Positions 1 to 9,815 are shown, numbered from the stretch's first letter. The stretch is DNA of 64,000 nucleotides from Glaciihabitans sp. dw_435 (GCF_018449675.1 NZ_JAAVUZ010000002.1:186001-250000); one strand, 5' to 3'. The notes: generated by a model not told the origin, from the letters alone. Numbers and translations: made by a program.

Positions 1-1
1 C

Positions 2-580
2 ACCGGGGTGTACTGGGGACTGGTCGCCGTCGCCCTCGTGGCGATTGCCGCCGGCATCACGTTCCGCGATCACCTGCTGTCGTTGATGGGCAAGAGCGAT
101 GACCTCACGGGGCGCCTCGACATCTGGCAGAAGGTGATCCACCTCGCGCAGGAACGTCCCATCTTCGGATGGGGATGGATCAGCTACTGGGTTCCGTGGC
201 TCGCGCCGTTCGACAACCTGGTCGTGAAGGGCGGAGTCCGCCAGCTTCACGCCCACAACGCGTGGATCGACGTGTGGTTCCAGCTGGGCATCATTGGGCT
301 GATCGTATTCGGGCTTCTCGTTCTCACGACGCTCGTGCGCAGCTGGTCGCTCGCGGTCGACCGCCCCCAGTTCGCCGTAAATCAGCCGGGACGCTACACG
401 GCGATCTCGTTGCTGCCTCTGCTGCTCATGGTCGCCCTGATCATGCAGAGCCTTGCAGAGAGCAGGCTGCTCGTCGAGTACGGGTTGCTGCTGCTCACGG
501 TCTGTGCCGTCTCGACAAAGCTGCCGACGCGAACCGCCGTTGCGACGGACGCACCAGCGACGGCATTGCCCCGCCGCTAA
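2..580 (+). CDS. O-antigen ligase/polymerase-like membrane protein, C-terminal part (5' end outside window)
   Basis: The frame is open to the left edge, so the gene starts upstream and only about 193 residues are visible. Hydrophobic helices flank a loop carrying FGWGW, LHAHNAWID and VWFQLGIIG. That order, just before the last membrane helices, is typical of the O-antigen ligase/Wzy (WaaL-like) family, which joins or polymerises lipid-linked glycans on the outer face of the membrane. The complete gene at 9816-11090 carries the same elements in the same order (GWGW, NAHSSALNAYID, VWFQLGVVG), so the two are paralogues. It converges on an acyltransferase gene 25 bases away. Ligase and polymerase cannot be told apart from sequence alone. 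Confidence 0.8.
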   Translation, partial: TGVYWGLVAVALVAIAAGITFRDHLLSLMGKSDDLTGRLDIWQKVIHLAQERPIFGWGWISYWVPWLAPFDNLVVKGGVRQLHAHNAWIDVWFQLGIIGLIVFGLLVLTTLVRSWSLAVDRPQFAVNQPGRYTAISLLPLLLMVALIMQSLAESRLLVEYGLLLLTVCAVSTKLPTRTAVATDAPATALPRR

Positions 581-605
581 CCCCGGGGTACTCTCCCGGC
601 GCGCG

Positions 606-2678
606 CTACTTGCCGACGAGCGCGGCCTCGATGTACGGCGCGAGAGTGCGTGACCACGTGTTGGTGATGTGGCCCGTGTCGGCGTAGACGATGACGCCTC
701 CGATACGCACGTGGCACGTGGCATCCCGGCAGTATTTGTCGGTCATGTCGAGCAGCGTCACGGACTTTCCGTTGTAGGTGGCTGCCGCCTTGGCCATGAT
801 GTCCGGGGTCAGAGCCTGCGCCGTGGGGATATCGCAGGCGGTCGGGTCGGCCGCGTTGGCGACGAGGCAATCGGGGACGCTGTCGCCGTGGGTGCGGGGA
901 ACGTCGGCGATCACGAGCACCCGCTTTCCCCCGGCGATGAGCTTGTTCCACACCGCCTGGTACCGGGCCTCCGTGATGCGTCTGGCGCCATTGTCCTGAC
1001 TGTACCGGTTGGCATAGTTGGAGAAAATGACCGTGTCGATGGCGGGATTGGCAATAATTTCGTTGACGACGGCCGTGCCCCAGGCAGCGCACTCGTTCTG
1101 GTCGCGGGCGAGCTCGAGGAGAAGAACATCCGGCGCTCCCGTCGCACCGCACGCGCTCTTCACGTAGGTCACCACGTTCCAGTTCTGGTGCGACGTGATC
1201 GCGCGCATGGCTTCCATGTAGTGCATGACATGGGAATCTCCGAGCATCGCGATGGTGCGGGAGGGGTGCGCGGACGTTCCGATGTCGCAGCTGCGAATCT
1301 CCGTGGACCCGGGGATGGCCTCGCAGGTGGTTCCGCCGCGGGGATCCGGGATTTCGTTCAGGTCCGTCTTAGCGAAGGTCGGCGTCATGTCGCCCGTCGT
1401 GGCGAACGGATCGGCACAGTGATTCGCGGGCTCCATCGCCGCGGCGCCGAAACACGACCCACTGTCGGCGGCCAGGATCTGCTTGGCCTCGGCGGCATTA
1501 CGACCGTCGAGCACGGTGATCGTCGTGCCGCACAGGGCGACGAGCACGAGCATCGCCGCTGCCGCGGATACGAACGCCCGGCGACTGCGTCGAACAACCG
1601 GAGTTGGGCGGGTGCGGAAGCGATCCTCTACGAACTTCTTGGTGAGGAAAGCGATCACCAGCGACGCGACAATGATGCAGACCTTGCCCGCGGCTGTCAG
1701 AGGGCTCCCGAGCACGAACGGAACGATCACGATGAAGGGCCAGTGCCAGAGGTAGAGCGAGTAGGAAATGTCCCCCACAAATTGCACGGGTCGCAGCCCG
1801 CCAAGTCGTGTCGGGCTCCATACCGTGCTGGGATTGCCGGCAGCGATCACGGCCACCGTTCCGAGGACGGGAAGAAGGGCGAGCGACCCGGGGAAGGGTG
1901 TAGCGCCGCTGAGGGTGATCGCCGACAGCGCGATGGTGACCAACCCGGCCCAGGACAGTGCAGTGCGCAGCTGCGCACCGCGAGCGATCACCGGCGCGAA
2001 GGCAAGAAGGGCTCCCGCCCCGAATTCCCACATACGCGTGGGGGTGACGAAGTACGCGCTTGCGGCGACGTCCCTCGTCCAGATGACCGAGACGGCGAAC
2101 GACGCGATGGTCACAACCGCGACAATGCCCAGCAGGACTCGCGTGTGAATGCGGGCGGCGCGCGCGCGGGTCGCAAATAGGCCGATGACGAGCAGCACAG
2201 GCCACACCACGTAGAACTGCTCCTCGAGGGACAGCGACCAGAAGTGCTGCACCGGGGAGGCAGAGTTATTCTGCGCCAGATAGCTCACCGAGTCACTCGC
2301 GAGCTGCCAGTTCTGCAGATAGACGCTCGAGGCACCGATCTCTGTCATGTACTGACGCCAGTAGACGTCCGGTACCAGCAGGATTGTCGCCACGGCCACG
2401 ACGAGGAGAACGAGCATCGCCGCCGGAAGCAGGCGACGAACGCGACGGGCCCAGAAGGCGGCGAGGGAGATGCGGCCAGTGCGGGCAACCTCCCGCAGGA
2501 GGTGGGAGGTGATCAGAAACCCGGAAATGACGAAGAACACATCGACACCGATGTAGCCGCCGGTGAGTCGCTTGGGCCACAGGTGGTACAGGATCACGAG
2601 GATGACTGCGAGAGCGCGGAGCGCCTGAATCTCGATGCGCACTCCGGCACGTTCGTTACCGGGCCGGTGCGCAGTCAA
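606..2678 (-). CDS. Membrane O-acyltransferase (acyltransferase-3) with C-terminal SGNH domain
   Basis: 690 residues. The N-terminal half is the multi-helix acyltransferase-3 (OafA/OatA type) domain: catalytic-type His in YHL near residue 32, GVDVFFVISGFLI at about 44-56, and the basic RRVRRLLPA at about 78-86. The C-terminal third is an extracytoplasmic SGNH esterase/transferase domain with GDSH near residue 478 and the paired Asp/His as DTGH near 666. Such proteins move acyl (usually acetyl) groups across the membrane onto surface sugars. It is followed upstream on the same strand by a close paralogue (2779-4854) with the same N-terminal start pattern (MTA..GNER), which supports the chosen start. 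The acceptor glycan is unknown; by context it is the locus's own polymer. Confidence 0.92.
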   Translation of the reverse strand: MTAHRPGNERAGVRIEIQALRALAVILVILYHLWPKRLTGGYIGVDVFFVISGFLITSHLLREVARTGRISLAAFWARRVRRLLPAAMLVLLVVAVATILLVPDVYWRQYMTEIGASSVYLQNWQLASDSVSYLAQNNSASPVQHFWSLSLEEQFYVVWPVLLVIGLFATRARAARIHTRVLLGIVAVVTIASFAVSVIWTRDVAASAYFVTPTRMWEFGAGALLAFAPVIARGAQLRTALSWAGLVTIALSAITLSGATPFPGSLALLPVLGTVAVIAAGNPSTVWSPTRLGGLRPVQFVGDISYSLYLWHWPFIVIVPFVLGSPLTAAGKVCIIVASLVIAFLTKKFVEDRFRTRPTPVVRRSRRAFVSAAAAMLVLVALCGTTITVLDGRNAAEAKQILAADSGSCFGAAAMEPANHCADPFATTGDMTPTFAKTDLNEIPDPRGGTTCEAIPGSTEIRSCDIGTSAHPSRTIAMLGDSHVMHYMEAMRAITSHQNWNVVTYVKSACGATGAPDVLLLELARDQNECAAWGTAVVNEIIANPAIDTVIFSNYANRYSQDNGARRITEARYQAVWNKLIAGGKRVLVIADVPRTHGDSVPDCLVANAADPTACDIPTAQALTPDIMAKAAATYNGKSVTLLDMTDKYCRDATCHVRIGGVIVYADTGHITNTWSRTLAPYIEAALVGK

Positions 2679-2778
2679 TCAATCCCCCAACTCAGTTCAC
2701 GCGGGATTGTGACCCGCCCGCCGACGCTAGCAGACACAGTGGCGCGTCACGGCGGCCCGCCCGGTGGCGACGAGACAG

Positions 2779-4854
2779 CTACGGGCTGACGAGCGCGGCC
2801 TCGATGTACGGCGCGAGGGTGCGCGCCCACGTGTTGGTGATGTGGCTGAGGTCCGCGTACACGATCACGCCTCCGATGCGCACGTGGCACGTGGCATCCA
2901 CACAATATTTGTCCGTCATGTCCAGCAGGGTTAGGGACGTGCCGCTCGTGTATGTCGCTGCGGCCTGTGCCATGACGTCCGGGGTCAGGGCTACGTCTGA
3001 CGTGGTGTCACACAGCGTTGGGTCCGCCGAGTTTTCGACGAGGCAATCGGGGATGTTGACGCCCTGGGTACGCGGGACATCGGCGATGACGAGCACCTTC
3101 TTGCCCGCGGCGATCAGCTTGTTCCACACGGCCTGGTAGCGGGCGACGGTGATGGGGTTCGCGCCGTCGTCCTGGCTGTACCGATTTGCCGAGTTGGAGA
3201 ACATCACCGTGTCGATGGCGGGATTGGCGATGATCTCGTCCACGACGGCGGTGCCCCACTCGGCGCACGCGCTCTGGTCGGCGGCGAGGTCGTTGAGCAC
3301 AACGTCGGACGCACCGGTGGCTCCACACGAGCTCTTGACGAAGGTGAGAACCTTCCAGTCCTGGTGCTCGGTGATTGCGCGCATTGCCTCCATGTAGTGC
3401 ATGACATGGGAGTCGCCGAGCATGGCGATGGTCCGCGTGGGCTGGGTCGAGCTCCCGATTTCGCAGGTGCGGATGTCGGTCGATTCGGCAATCGCCTCGC
3501 AGGTCGTTCCCCCGCGCGAATCCGGTATTTCGTTGAGATCCGTCTTCGCGAAGGTGGGCGTCATGACGCCGGTCGTGGCGAACGGGTCGGCACACTTGTT
3601 GGCGGGTTCCATGGCGGCCGCGCCAAAGCACTTGCTCGAGTCAACGACCTCGAGTCGCTGAGCCTCGGCCGCGTCCCGACCGTCCAGGACACCCAGGGTC
3701 ACACCGCAGGTCGCGACGAGCACGAGCATCGCCGTCGCCGCCGAGAGGAAGGCCGAGCGATTGCGACGGATGACCCGGGTCGGTGCCGTGCGGAATCGGT
3801 CCTCAACGAATTTCTTGGTGAGGTAGGCGATCAGCACCGAGCCGGCGATGACGCCAATCTTGCCGACCGCCGTGAGTGGCCCGCCCACGATGAACGGGAT
3901 GATCACGATGAACGGCCAGTGCCAGAGGTACAGGGAGTAGGAGATGTCGCCGACGAACTGCACGGGACGCAGCCCGCCGATGCGCAGCGGACTCCATGCC
4001 GTGCCGGGGTTGCCGGCCAGGATTACGGCCACCGCTCCCAGGACCGGGACCACGGCGATGTATCCCGGGAACGCGGTGGCGCCGTTCAGCACGATGGCAC
4101 TCACGACCATGGCCGCGAGACCCAACCACGAGAGGGCGGACCGCACGCGGGCTCCCCCAGCGAGCGCGGGAAGGAACGCGAGAAGCCCGCCCGCCCCGAA
4201 CTCCCACATGCGTGTGGGCGTGACGAAGTAGGCGCTGGCGGCGGTCTGCTGGGTCCAGACGATGGACACAACAAACGAGACGATGGTGAGACCGATGACG
4301 ATCCCCAGCAGCACGCGGTGCCGCGCCTGAGCGGAGCGGGAGCGGGTCGCCAGCAGTCCGATGAGAAGCAGCACGGGCCACACCAGATAGAACTGCTCCT
4401 CGAGAGACAGCGACCAGAAGTGCTGCACCGGCGAGCCGGAGTTGTTCTGCGCCAGGTAGCTGACCGAGTCACCCGCGAGCTGCCAGTTCTGCAGATAGAT
4501 GCTGGACGCGCCGATTTCTGTCATGTACTGCCGCCAGTTGACGTCCGGCACAAGGAGGATGGTGGCGATCGCGACGACGACAAGCACGAGCATCGCCGCC
4601 GGCAGCAGACGGCGCACCCGGCGCGCCCAGAAGGCGGCCAGGGTGATGGTGCCAGTGCGCACCACCTCACGCAGCAGGTGCGAGGTAATGAGGAATCCGG
4701 AGATAACGAAGAACACGTCGACACCGATATACCCACCCGTGAGGCGCTTGGGCCAGAGGTGGTACAGCACGACCAGAATGACCGCGAGAGCTCTCAGCGC
4801 CTGAATTTCGGGTCGCACTACGGAGCGTTCGTTACCGTGGTGCCGCGCAGTCAT
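2779..4854 (-). CDS. Membrane O-acyltransferase (acyltransferase-3) with C-terminal SGNH domain, tandem paralogue
   Basis: 691 residues, aligning end to end with the gene at 606-2678 and clearly a tandem duplicate. The same landmarks are intact: YHL His, GVDVFFVISGFLI, RRVRRLLPA, SGNH block I as GDSH near residue 476 and the catalytic DxxH as DLSH near 666. The 100-base gap between the two copies could hold a separate promoter, but none is obvious. Keeping both copies with full catalytic residues suggests they modify different positions or sugars of the surface polymer; that is inference. It is divergent from the GT-C-like gene at 4998 across 143 bases. Confidence 0.92.
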   Translation of the reverse strand: MTARHHGNERSVVRPEIQALRALAVILVVLYHLWPKRLTGGYIGVDVFFVISGFLITSHLLREVVRTGTITLAAFWARRVRRLLPAAMLVLVVVAIATILLVPDVNWRQYMTEIGASSIYLQNWQLAGDSVSYLAQNNSGSPVQHFWSLSLEEQFYLVWPVLLLIGLLATRSRSAQARHRVLLGIVIGLTIVSFVVSIVWTQQTAASAYFVTPTRMWEFGAGGLLAFLPALAGGARVRSALSWLGLAAMVVSAIVLNGATAFPGYIAVVPVLGAVAVILAGNPGTAWSPLRIGGLRPVQFVGDISYSLYLWHWPFIVIIPFIVGGPLTAVGKIGVIAGSVLIAYLTKKFVEDRFRTAPTRVIRRNRSAFLSAATAMLVLVATCGVTLGVLDGRDAAEAQRLEVVDSSKCFGAAAMEPANKCADPFATTGVMTPTFAKTDLNEIPDSRGGTTCEAIAESTDIRTCEIGSSTQPTRTIAMLGDSHVMHYMEAMRAITEHQDWKVLTFVKSSCGATGASDVVLNDLAADQSACAEWGTAVVDEIIANPAIDTVMFSNSANRYSQDDGANPITVARYQAVWNKLIAAGKKVLVIADVPRTQGVNIPDCLVENSADPTLCDTTSDVALTPDVMAQAAATYTSGTSLTLLDMTDKYCVDATCHVRIGGVIVYADLSHITNTWARTLAPYIEAALVSP

Positions 4855-4997
4855 GAAAATCCTCAGCTTGTGTCGCGCAGGATTCTAATCGAACAAACCT
4901 GCCCGGCGACGCTAGCAGAGACCTCCCGCAAGCAACCTCCACGGCGGGTTACTGTGAACGAGGCAATTTCGCCCGATAAAGCTGAGAGTATTTCGAT

Positions 4998-7301
4998 ATG
5001 ACCTCCCCTGTGCTGAGATCCGCTCTGCGCTTCTACCGTTCCGACTTCCTGATGTATGCGGCGGTAGCAGTGGTGACGGCGGTCTCGTCGTGGGTCGCGC
5101 TCGAGGCGTGGAAAGCCAACTGGAAGGTGCCCTTCGCCTACATCGGCGGCGACGGCGGCCTGATCGCCGCGCACTTCAAGACTGTCCTGGAGACGGGCTG
5201 GTACGAGGTGCAGCCCCTGCTCGGCGCACCCAGCAGCCAGATTTACTACGACTGGAAAGTCGCCGACAACCTGCACTTCATGTGGGCCTGGCTGCTCGGA
5301 CACCTGCTGGGAAACCCCTTCCTCGCCGAGAACGTCTACTACTTCATCGGCTACATCTTCGCGGGCCTGACAGCGGCGTGGTTTATGAGGACGGTCGGGA
5401 TGTCCCGGCTGATGACAATCGTGATGGCCACTCTCTACGCCATCGCCCCATTCCACTTCATCCGCAACGAGAACCACATGTGGTTCGCTTCCTACTACTC
5501 AGTGCCGCTGGCCCTGGTGGTCGTGTACTGGATCATCTCGGGCCAGCCCCTGTGGTCCCGGCGACCCAACGTCAACGTGGTCTGGGGAGTGCTCACGGGC
5601 CGCGGCGTCGCCACCCTGCTGTGCCTGGCCATCTCCGGCACTGCGAGCACCTATTACTCGTTCTACACGCTGATGTTCTTCGCCGCCGCGGGACTTATTG
5701 CCCTCGTCCGTTACCGCCGCTGGACACGGTTCATCGGCGCGGCTCTGGCCGGTCTGTTCCTGCTCGCGGTGATGGTGCTCAACATGCTGCCGGACATCCT
5801 CTACGCGCACGAGAACGGCGCGAACACCCAGGCCGTCGCCCGAACTCCCGGCAGCTCCTATGTGTTCTCGCTGCGCCTGTCGGACCTGCTGCTTCCGGTG
5901 CCGTTCCACCGCATCCCCGAGCTCGCTGAACTCCGTGCCGCGTACGAGACCGTATTCGGTCCCTCCGAACGGCCCGTCCTCGGCGTCGTCGCCGGGCTGG
6001 GACTGCTGCTGGCGATCGGCTTCGCGATCTACCGGATCTCGGCGGTCGCCCGGCCCCGTGGCATCCGCCCCGCCCTTGGTCCGACGCAGCAGGCCGTCGG
6101 ACACCTGACGGCGCTGACGCTGCTGGGCTTGCTGATCTCCACCGCGGGTGGCTTCTCGGTGCTGATCGCGCTGTTCACGAGCGATGTGCGCGGATGGAAC
6201 CGGATGAGCATCCTGCTCGCGCTGTTCTGCATCTCGATCGTTGGTCTGCTCGTCGACGCGACGCTGCGGCGATTCGCCGTGGCCGGCATCCGTCGCAAGC
6301 TGGCGCCGGTGCTCGCCTTCGTGGTGGCGGTCGTGATCTTCTCGATCGGATACTACGACCAGACTCCCCCGGGCATCGCGGTGCAGGATTACGCCGGCAC
6401 TGCCGCCTCATTCAAGGAAGACGCGGCGTTTATCGCGAAGATCGACAAGACCATCCCCACCGGGGCATCCGTGCTGCAGTTGCCGTACCGGCGCTTCCCG
6501 GAGACCACCCGAGTCAATGACGTCAGCGACTCCGACCAGCTGATGCCGTACCTCCACTCGGCGACCACCCACTGGTCCGGCGGCGGCATCAAGGGTCGCC
6601 CGCTCGTCGAGTGGCAGGGCACCCTCGGAACGCTGCCGACGACCCGCCTCGTGGCGGCCACCGCCGCCTCGGGCTTCTCGGGCATCCTCGTCGACCGCAA
6701 GCCGTACGCCGACGACGGTGACCTCATCGTCGCGCAGCTGACCCGTTCGCTCGGCAAGCCCCTCGTCGTGAGCGATGACGGTCGCCGTGTCTTCTTCAGC
6801 ACCGAGCGAGCAACCACCGGCATCGCCAAGCTGTACTCGGCCGCCGAGCAGACCGAGATAAAGAACCGCACGACCCAGGCCGTCTACGCCTACTCGGAGC
6901 CCAACTTCGACCGCGACGGGTACAACTTCCTGTCGACGATCAACGCGGGGTACAAGGTCGGCATCGAGCTGGACAACCCGACCGACAAGTCCGTCACGCT
7001 CGACCTGACGTTCAGGATCGCCGACGGTGAGGGTCCGACGAACTTCACACTCAATTTCCCCGACGGGTCGGCCCTCGCCGGAACGGCGGTGGCCCACGGC
7101 ACGACGATGACGACCCCGGTCACGGTGGGTCCCGGCAAGACGTACCTGCCGATCACCCTCGCGTCGGGCAAGCCCATCGAGCGCATCGACGGGATCCGCG
7201 GAACGCTGAAGGTGACCTCGGTCACGGCCCTGGACACCCGCCTGAGCGAGCTTCTCGCCCGGGTGACGGTGCCGGTGGCCGAGCAGACCACCACCAAGTA
7301 A
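4998..7301 (+). CDS. Large multi-spanning membrane protein, GT-C-type glycosyltransferase candidate
   Basis: 767 residues. A first membrane helix (about 18-38) is followed by an extracytoplasmic loop with acidic residues (YIGGDGGL, about 50-57), then roughly ten further helices up to about residue 450. A soluble, beta-rich C-terminal region of about 300 residues follows. This layout, with an Asp in the first outer loop, is that of GT-C polyprenyl-phosphate-sugar-dependent glycosyltransferases, but no family signature is strong enough to name a donor or acceptor. It sits between acyltransferases and an epimerase/GT2/GtrA set that could supply lipid-linked sugar. It converges on the epimerase gene, with a small hairpin between them. 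Confidence 0.7.
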   Translation: MTSPVLRSALRFYRSDFLMYAAVAVVTAVSSWVALEAWKANWKVPFAYIGGDGGLIAAHFKTVLETGWYEVQPLLGAPSSQIYYDWKVADNLHFMWAWLLGHLLGNPFLAENVYYFIGYIFAGLTAAWFMRTVGMSRLMTIVMATLYAIAPFHFIRNENHMWFASYYSVPLALVVVYWIISGQPLWSRRPNVNVVWGVLTGRGVATLLCLAISGTASTYYSFYTLMFFAAAGLIALVRYRRWTRFIGAALAGLFLLAVMVLNMLPDILYAHENGANTQAVARTPGSSYVFSLRLSDLLLPVPFHRIPELAELRAAYETVFGPSERPVLGVVAGLGLLLAIGFAIYRISAVARPRGIRPALGPTQQAVGHLTALTLLGLLISTAGGFSVLIALFTSDVRGWNRMSILLALFCISIVGLLVDATLRRFAVAGIRRKLAPVLAFVVAVVIFSIGYYDQTPPGIAVQDYAGTAASFKEDAAFIAKIDKTIPTGASVLQLPYRRFPETTRVNDVSDSDQLMPYLHSATTHWSGGGIKGRPLVEWQGTLGTLPTTRLVAATAASGFSGILVDRKPYADDGDLIVAQLTRSLGKPLVVSDDGRRVFFSTERATTGIAKLYSAAEQTEIKNRTTQAVYAYSEPNFDRDGYNFLSTINAGYKVGIELDNPTDKSVTLDLTFRIADGEGPTNFTLNFPDGSALAGTAVAHGTTMTTPVTVGPGKTYLPITLASGKPIERIDGIRGTLKVTSVTALDTRLSELLARVTVPVAEQTTTK

Positions 7302-7305
7302 CACC

Positions 7306-7323
7306 GGTGGCCTGCGGGCCGCC
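7306..7323. terminator. Small hairpin between convergent genes
   Basis: GGTGGC (7306-7311) can pair with GCCGCC (7318-7323), with one G-U pair and a six-base loop, in the 30-base gap between two convergent stop codons. There is no T-run, so it is at best a weak terminator. Confidence 0.35.
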
Positions 7324-7331
7324 CTCGGGTG

Positions 7332-8291
7332 CTACTTCTGCAGCATCCGCAGGACGTCCTGCATGACGGCACTGAACCCGGCGGCAACGGGCATCTGGTC
7401 CCGGGCGTCGAGCTCGGGCCAGACGACCGACTTCATGCGCAGGTCGATGGCCTGGTGTTTCGTCGAGGGCGAGGTTCCGTGCACCACGCGCGGGCCGGCC
7501 TTCGTGATTCCCCGGTAGTAGCCGAGCAACGTGCTGATGCTCACGCCCTGCCCCGACCCGAGGATCTTGGTGATGGCCGGCGCGGCGTCCGCCGGCAGGG
7601 CCTCGGTGCTCAGTCGGTCGAGCCCGTCGAGGATCAGCATGGCGCAATCGTCCACGTAGATGTAGTCCCGCACGGTCTCCAGCGGAACGAAGATGAACGC
7701 CGGCTTCGTGCCGTACCGGGCGAGGGCGAGATGGGTGATGAGACCCTGCATCTTGTCGAGACGCTGGCCGGGGCCATACAGGTTGGTGATGCGACCGATA
7801 AGGACGCGGATGCCGGAGGACGCGGCAAAGCTCGTGACCGCCTCTTCCATCCGCACCTTGAAGTGGCCATACGGCGCCAACGGGGCAGGCGGGGTGAGCT
7901 CGGTAAACGGCGGGTTGGAGGCACCGGCGTAGATGCCGCCGCCCGACGAGGCGAGGAAGAAGGTTCCCGGCTGGGCCGCTCCGGCGGCTTCCTCCGCGAG
8001 GATCCCGAGGAAGAGCGTGAACTGCTCGAGCTCGGCGTCCAGCGCCTCCTGGGTGCTGGAGGTGAACGCGGCTCCGGCCGCCCAGACAACGCTCCAGGGT
8101 TCACCGGACTCCGAGGCATCCCGAATCAATGTCCGCGCGTTGTCGCGCACCGCCGTAGCGAAACCGTCGGCGTCGGTCCAGGGAAGCGACTCCCCCGGCC
8201 ACAGACGCCAATCGGAGCGCCGGGTGACGGAGCGCACGACCGCGGCGCCCAGAAGCCCGCGTGAGCCGACCACCCAGGCGAGACGGGTCAT
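7332..8291 (-). CDS. NAD-dependent epimerase/dehydratase family protein (SDR)
   Basis: 319 residues. The N-terminal Rossmann glycine motif reads GSRGLLGAA (about 9-17). A serine-rich stretch (LASSGGG) and YGHFK (YxxxK) supply the extended-SDR catalytic set. The rest matches nucleotide-sugar epimerase/dehydratase or reductase proteins in size. It overlaps the end of the upstream GT2 gene by four bases (ATGA), so the two are translationally coupled. It probably makes or interconverts a sugar used by that transferase. The tyrosine context differs from classical GalE, so the reaction should not be assumed. Confidence 0.8.
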   Translation of the reverse strand: MTRLAWVVGSRGLLGAAVVRSVTRRSDWRLWPGESLPWTDADGFATAVRDNARTLIRDASESGEPWSVVWAAGAAFTSSTQEALDAELEQFTLFLGILAEEAAGAAQPGTFFLASSGGGIYAGASNPPFTELTPPAPLAPYGHFKVRMEEAVTSFAASSGIRVLIGRITNLYGPGQRLDKMQGLITHLALARYGTKPAFIFVPLETVRDYIYVDDCAMLILDGLDRLSTEALPADAAPAITKILGSGQGVSISTLLGYYRGITKAGPRVVHGTSPSTKHQAIDLRMKSVVWPELDARDQMPVAAGFSAVMQDVLRMLQK

Positions 8292-9301
8292 CGTCGCGGC
8301 GTTTTCCGGTATCCGAGCGGGCCGTCTTCCGGATCGCTCGTGATCACGTACGCGGGCTTGCCCATCGCCATGTTGACGTTGACGCCGACATACTCAGCGA
8401 CGACGCCGAGCGAGAAGAGGATCGAGCCGGAGCTGATGAGCAGGATGATGACCGTCGAGGCCCAGCCTTCGGCATCAATGCCGGTGGTGAGCTTCACGAT
8501 GAGGATCCAGATCGCCAGCAGCACACCGATGAGGCCGAAGATTCCGCCGAGCACGCTCACGACGCGCAGGCCACGCGTTCCGCTGGAGATCACCAGGCGC
8601 CAGAAGTGGCTGAGGAGGCGGCGCAGCGAGTAACCGGAGTCACGCGACTCCGAGCGCAGCGTCACGGGAGCCGTCGTGTACTTGCCCGCGACCCAGCCGA
8701 GTGCGACATCGAGGTACACACCGGATCCCGAGTAGGCAGCGACACCGCGTGCCACGGACCCGAGAATGAGCCGGTAGCTGTTGTAGTCACTCGCGTTGGA
8801 ACCCACGAACAGTCGGTCGATGATCGACTTGGCGCCCTTGGATGCCGCGTTGCGCAGCGAACCGTGGGGCGGCGGGTTGGTCGGCTTGCCGTAGACGACC
8901 TGGGCGCGCGCGGCGATCGCAGCGTCGAGGAGGGCCGCCATTTCGAACGGGTTGTGCTGACCATCTTCGTCGAGGGTCACCACCCAGTCGCCGGAGGTCG
9001 AGGCGATGCCCGCGAGGGTCGCCGCGTGCTGGCCGAAGTTGCGGCTGAGCCACACGGCGCGCACGAAGTCGTACTGTTCTTCCAGCTCCCGGATCACGAC
9101 GTCGGATGCGTCGCCGCCGTTGTCATAGACGAGAATGGCTTCGGTAACGCGGTAGGGCACGAGGCCGGGGGTCAGAGACTCCGTCGTGAACGCCGCGATT
9201 TCGGCCAAGATCGAGCCGAGTGTACGCTCGCCCTGATAGACCGGGATGACCACCGATAGCGAGTGGATGGCACTGTTTTGTTGGTCGCCCATGATCGTCA
9301 A
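8288..9301 (-). CDS. Family 2 glycosyltransferase with C-terminal membrane helices (DPM/ArnC-like)
   Basis: 337 residues. It has a GT-A fold start (LSVVIPVYQGERTL), the nucleotide/metal motif DEDGQHNP, and two predicted membrane helices between about 240 and 310. This is the pattern of polyprenyl-phosphate glycosyltransferases (dolichyl-phosphate-mannose synthase or ArnC/GtrB type), which load a sugar onto undecaprenyl phosphate at the inner face. The divergent neighbour is a GtrA-like protein, the usual partner proposed to flip such lipid-linked sugars. Two start codons are possible, ATG at 9301 or ATG at 9292 (fourth codon); the family start favours neither clearly. Confidence 0.88.
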   Translation of the reverse strand: MTIMGDQQNSAIHSLSVVIPVYQGERTLGSILAEIAAFTTESLTPGLVPYRVTEAILVYDNGGDASDVVIRELEEQYDFVRAVWLSRNFGQHAATLAGIASTSGDWVVTLDEDGQHNPFEMAALLDAAIAARAQVVYGKPTNPPPHGSLRNAASKGAKSIIDRLFVGSNASDYNSYRLILGSVARGVAAYSGSGVYLDVALGWVAGKYTTAPVTLRSESRDSGYSLRRLLSHFWRLVISSGTRGLRVVSVLGGIFGLIGVLLAIWILIVKLTTGIDAEGWASTVIILLISSGSILFSLGVVAEYVGVNVNMAMGKPAYVITSDPEDGPLGYRKTPRR

Positions 9302-9349
9302 ACACTATCAGCGACCGCACATGCACACGGTCCAACCGGATGAAGGCTC

Positions 9350-9802
9350 ATGATTCGCACCACGATCACCCGTTTGCTCGGTGACGAACGTGTCCGCTTC
9401 CTCATCGTCGGCGGGATCAACACCGTTCTCGGGTACGGACTCTTTGTGCTGTTCGAGCTCACGTTCGGCAAGAACATCGCCGACGCGTTTGGTGACACCG
9501 TCGGCTACCTCTGCAGCCTGTACCTCTCGTACGTGATCGCCATCGCCGTGGCGTTCATCCTGCACCGCCGCTTCACCTTCAAGGTGGCCGGCACCGGCAA
9601 CGTCTTCCTTGACTTCGCGCGATTCGCGAGCGTGTACGTCGTGTCCCTCGTTATCAATTCGTTCGCGCTGCCGCTGCTGGTGGAGTTCGGTCACCTATCG
9701 CCTCTCGTTGGCCAGGCAATAGTCGTCGTCATCACGACCCTGATCAGCTACTTCGGCCACAAGTGGTTCTCGTTCCGACGCGCTCCCGAGCCCATGCCGT
9801 AG
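9350..9802 (+). CDS. GtrA-like four-helix membrane protein
   Basis: 150 residues with four hydrophobic segments. The N-terminal RFLIVGGINTVLGYGLF and the central FILHRRFTFK are hallmarks of the GtrA/DPMS family. GtrA proteins are thought to flip undecaprenyl-phosphate-linked sugars or to assist the matching GT2. The divergent GT2 gene begins 48 bases away and is the expected partner. An AAGG stretch (GGATGAAGG) sits just before the ATG. The stop codon lies about 13 bases before the likely start of the O-antigen ligase-like gene, so the two are probably co-transcribed. Confidence 0.88.
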   Translation: MIRTTITRLLGDERVRFLIVGGINTVLGYGLFVLFELTFGKNIADAFGDTVGYLCSLYLSYVIAIAVAFILHRRFTFKVAGTGNVFLDFARFASVYVVSLVINSFALPLLVEFGHLSPLVGQAIVVVITTLISYFGHKWFSFRRAPEPMP

Positions 9803-9815
9803 CTTGGGGCGCAGG

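Noticed and set aside
669-2180. 503-residue plus-strand open frame
   Set aside because: Antisense to the SGNH acyltransferase, Arg/Gly/Asp-rich, no motif.
3364-5001. 545-residue plus-strand open frame
   Set aside because: Antisense to the second acyltransferase; no ribosome-binding site, low-complexity composition.
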